64,000 nucleotides of DNA from an uncultured Parabacteroides sp. (lineage in GTDB: Bacteria > Bacteroidota > Bacteroidia > Bacteroidales > Tannerellaceae). Under the pieces are notes generated by a model. It had not been told where the DNA came from. It did no database searches and saw only the letters and a program-made list of their open reading frames with translations. Position 1 is the first letter of the stretch; every line of letters starts with the position of its first letter. Both the position numbers and the translations under genes were made by a program. This document shows positions 61,972-64,000 of this stretch, in pieces. The stretch covers positions 49,531 to 113,530 of the forward strand of contig CAJTMR010000001.1 of the NCBI GenBank assembly GCA_910577325.1, given 5' to 3'.

Positions 61972-63480
61972 TCAAAAATGCTTTCTGGCGAACCACTTTC
62001 CGACATACGGCAATTCGCCCAGCGGCAGATCACGTTTAACAACGATGACAAGAAAAATCAGAAGCAGAACCGTCCGATAGCCCAAGCGTAATATTTCCGA
62101 ATCGATCCGGGGCAACATCCCCGCCAGATAGAAAGCAACCGCCAACAGGCCGTAAAGCACCGCCGATTTCAGATCATATTGAATCGGGAACTTCTTTTGA
62201 CCGACCCGGTATGAGAGAATCATCATCAACAAATTGCTGGCAAATGAAGCCCAGGCACACGCCATATACCCATAAACCGGAGCCAGCAGCACGATCATTA
62301 ACACCGTCACCACGCAGCCGATCGTCGAGAAATAGGCCCCCCACTGCGTCTGGTCGATCAGCTTATACCAGAACGACAGGTTGAAATAGATACCGAAGAA
62401 CAGTTCGCCCAACATCACGATCGGCACGACACGCAATCCCGGATAATACTTGGCATCCACAAAATATTTCAAAATATCCAGATAATACATCACGCCCAGG
62501 AAGATAATCAGCGAAAAGATAATGAAATACTTCATTGCCTCCGAATAGGCCTTCGTATTATCGTCGCTCTTATTCCTGGCAAAGATAAAAGGCTCGTAGG
62601 CATACCGGAATGCCTGGATAAACATCACCATCACCACAGCCACCTTGAAGCAAGCGCCGTAAATTCCCAACTGGGTATCTGCATAGTTCTTATCTTCAAA
62701 CAGGAAAGGAAACAGAATCTTATCCGCCGTCTGGTTAAAAATACCGGCAATCCCTAAAATCAGGATCGGGAACGAATATTTCAACATCTGCCTTAACAGC
62801 ACAAAACTGGCCTTTTCCCGTAGTCCGGGTATCATATCCGGCACTAAAAGCAGGAATGTAATCAGCGAAGTAGCCACATTGGCAATAAAAATATATCCCA
62901 CCTGATAGCCAGGCACATAAAACCAACCAACCAACCCCGGCGTATGCTCGTACAACCACGGACAAGCGATCAGGAAAAATATCACCAATATGATATTCAG
63001 GAATATATTCAGCAACTTGATCGCCGCAAAACGCACCGCCTTCCCTTGATACCTGAGGAAAGCAAACGGTAGGCAACAAAAAGCATCCACCGCCACGATC
63101 CCCGCCATCATCCCGATATATTCAGGGTGCGCTCCATATCCCAAAAAGTTACTGACCGGAGTCAGCGCACTGAACACAAGTACCATAAACAGGACGGAAG
63201 TGAACGCCAAACTGAACAACGTCGTCGCATAAACCCGCATCGGAAGCCTGATCTCCTTTTTGTTCATAAACCGGAAGAAGCCGGTCTCCATCCCGTATGT
63301 CAAGATCACCATCAACAATGCTGTCCAGGCATACAGATTCGTCACAATCCCGAAATCGCTTTCGGTAGCCAGCACACGCGTGTACATCGGCACCAACATC
63401 CAGTTCAGGAACTTCCCGATAATACTGCTGGCACCATAAATTGCGGTCTCCCCTGCGAGCCGCTTCATTCCTCCCGCCAT
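61972..63480 (-). CDS. Wzx-like flippase (polysaccharide biosynthesis/MATE-fold protein)
   Basis: 502-residue polytopic inner-membrane protein of the oligosaccharide-lipid flippase family. N-terminal segment RLAGETAIYGASSIIGKFLN followed by WMLVPMYTRVLATESDFGIV matches the family signature, and the pattern of 12-14 hydrophobic segments fits Wzx. It would flip undecaprenyl-linked oligosaccharide to the periplasm. The gene lies just downstream of ruvB (6 bases) on the same strand, an arrangement I recall from other Bacteroidales, rather than in a polysaccharide locus. The cargo may be a lipid-linked glycan of general protein O-glycosylation. This is inference. Confidence 0.85.
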   Translation of the reverse strand: MAGGMKRLAGETAIYGASSIIGKFLNWMLVPMYTRVLATESDFGIVTNLYAWTALLMVILTYGMETGFFRFMNKKEIRLPMRVYATTLFSLAFTSVLFMVLVFSALTPVSNFLGYGAHPEYIGMMAGIVAVDAFCCLPFAFLRYQGKAVRFAAIKLLNIFLNIILVIFFLIACPWLYEHTPGLVGWFYVPGYQVGYIFIANVATSLITFLLLVPDMIPGLREKASFVLLRQMLKYSFPILILGIAGIFNQTADKILFPFLFEDKNYADTQLGIYGACFKVAVVMVMFIQAFRYAYEPFIFARNKSDDNTKAYSEAMKYFIIFSLIIFLGVMYYLDILKYFVDAKYYPGLRVVPIVMLGELFFGIYFNLSFWYKLIDQTQWGAYFSTIGCVVTVLMIVLLAPVYGYMACAWASFASNLLMMILSYRVGQKKFPIQYDLKSAVLYGLLAVAFYLAGMLPRIDSEILRLGYRTVLLLIFLVIVVKRDLPLGELPYVGKWFARKHF

Positions 63481-63486
63481 AACTTT

Positions 63487-64000
63487 TTAGTCAAATAAAA
63501 AACTTTGTTCGCAGCCCCTGTTACGTCCCAGATGAGTATAAGCCAACTCCGTCACCTCGCGGCCACGGGGCGTACGTTTGATAAAGCCCTCCTTAATAAG
63601 GAAAGGCTCATAAACTTCTTCCAGCGTTCCGGGATCTTCTCCCAGCGCAGTCGCGATAGTCGTCAGTCCTACCGGTCCGCCGTTAAACTTGTCGATGATA
63701 GTTGTCAGCAACTTATTGTCGATCTGATCCAGACCGTAACGGTCGATGTTCAGCGCCTCCAGCGCATAGCAGGAAATCGCCTTATCGATCTCGCCGGACC
63801 CTTTTACCTGTGCAAAATCACGCACGCGACGCAACAATGCGTTCGCAATACGAGGCGTGCCACGGCTACGGGAAGCAATCTCGCGCGCCGCATTCAGTTC
63901 GCATTTCACATTCAGGATATCGGCACTTCGCAACACGATCTTCGTCAGCGTCTCCATCTCATAATATTCGAGGTGCATATTGATCCCGAAACGCGCCCTA
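63487..64000 (-). CDS. ruvB: Holliday junction branch migration ATPase RuvB, C-terminal half; 5' end outside the window
   Basis: The last about 170 codons of ruvB. Visible segments are the RuvB lid and winged-helix domains: RSADILNVKCELNAAREIAS, SRGTPRIANALLRRVRDFAQ (sensor-2 Arg region), LDQIDNKLLTTIIDKFNGGP and TLEEVYEPFLIKEGFIKRTP followed by RGREVTELAYTHLG. The ATPase Walker motifs lie upstream, outside the window. The frame is open through base 64000 (RARFGIN before the internal Met), so the gene continues. Its protein is a hexameric ATPase that drives branch migration with RuvA. The flippase gene follows after 6 bases. Confidence 0.97.
   Translation of the reverse strand, partial: RARFGINMHLEYYEMETLTKIVLRSADILNVKCELNAAREIASRSRGTPRIANALLRRVRDFAQVKGSGEIDKAISCYALEALNIDRYGLDQIDNKLLTTIIDKFNGGPVGLTTIATALGEDPGTLEEVYEPFLIKEGFIKRTPRGREVTELAYTHLGRNRGCEQSFLFD

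Noticed and set aside
1..64000. CRISPR array, tRNA, rRNA or insertion sequence
   Set aside because: I found no regularly spaced repeat array, no tRNA cloverleaf, no rRNA-like sequence, and no transposase-like protein. The 22-bp and 23-bp arrays have only three short copies and are not CRISPR.

Overview
The window is chromosomal DNA from a gut-type Bacteroidales bacterium, most likely Parabacteroides or a close relative. This is inferred from a SusC/SusD pair, many secreted glycosidases, a serine-type sulfatase, an S46 dipeptidyl-peptidase, a protease with a probable type IX secretion (T9SS) sorting domain, and repeated Bacteroides-type promoters (TTG, 19-21 bp, TAnnTTTG). No rRNA, tRNA or CRISPR array was seen. 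Most of the window has moderate GC, but about 44.3-56.7 kb is clearly AT-rich and reads like acquired DNA.

Layout. 1-7.9 kb: 3' part of a SusC-like transporter, its SusD partner, and a Tat-type double FAD-oxidoreductase. 8-10.5 kb: a small exported protein and a GH20 hexosaminidase. 10.6-22.4 kb: housekeeping genes, namely tcdA, a LolD-like ATPase, two sodium-coupled transporters, a helix-hairpin-helix protein, a flavin reductase-like protein, an M16 peptidase, an SIS-only arabinose-5-phosphate isomerase followed by a PfkB kinase, a lipoprotein phosphatase and a DEAD-box helicase. 22.6-29.3 kb: GH20 hexosaminidase, C69 dipeptidase, C1B aminopeptidase and GH29 fucosidase, a set suited to glycoprotein breakdown. 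29.4-42.6 kb: one minus-strand operon (sugar porter, DUF5107-TPR protein, GH2, GH95-like, GH35) with a divergent AraC regulator. It has no SusC/D of its own. A sulfatase follows.

44.4-54.1 kb is the most unusual part. It is an AT-rich minus-strand cluster: a TPR-membrane-coiled-coil-HTH regulator, a 59-residue NVEALA-like exported peptide, an outer-membrane beta-barrel, a PqqD-like/M50 intramembrane protease, an O-antigen-ligase-like protein with TPRs, and a transglutaminase-like lipoprotein. The peptide gene has repeated motifs upstream and a strong hairpin downstream, before the export and processing genes. I propose a peptide maturation, export and sensing system; this is inference.

54.1-58.2 kb: a decayed HU-type gene behind a 22-bp-periodic operator-like array, a small lipoprotein coupled to a clan-CD (legumain-like) cysteine protease whose base composition changes abruptly between catalytic and sorting modules, and a shrunken second copy of the small lipoprotein. 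58.2-64 kb returns to core genes: S46 peptidase, DUF389 membrane protein, a Wzx-like flippase and the 3' part of ruvB.
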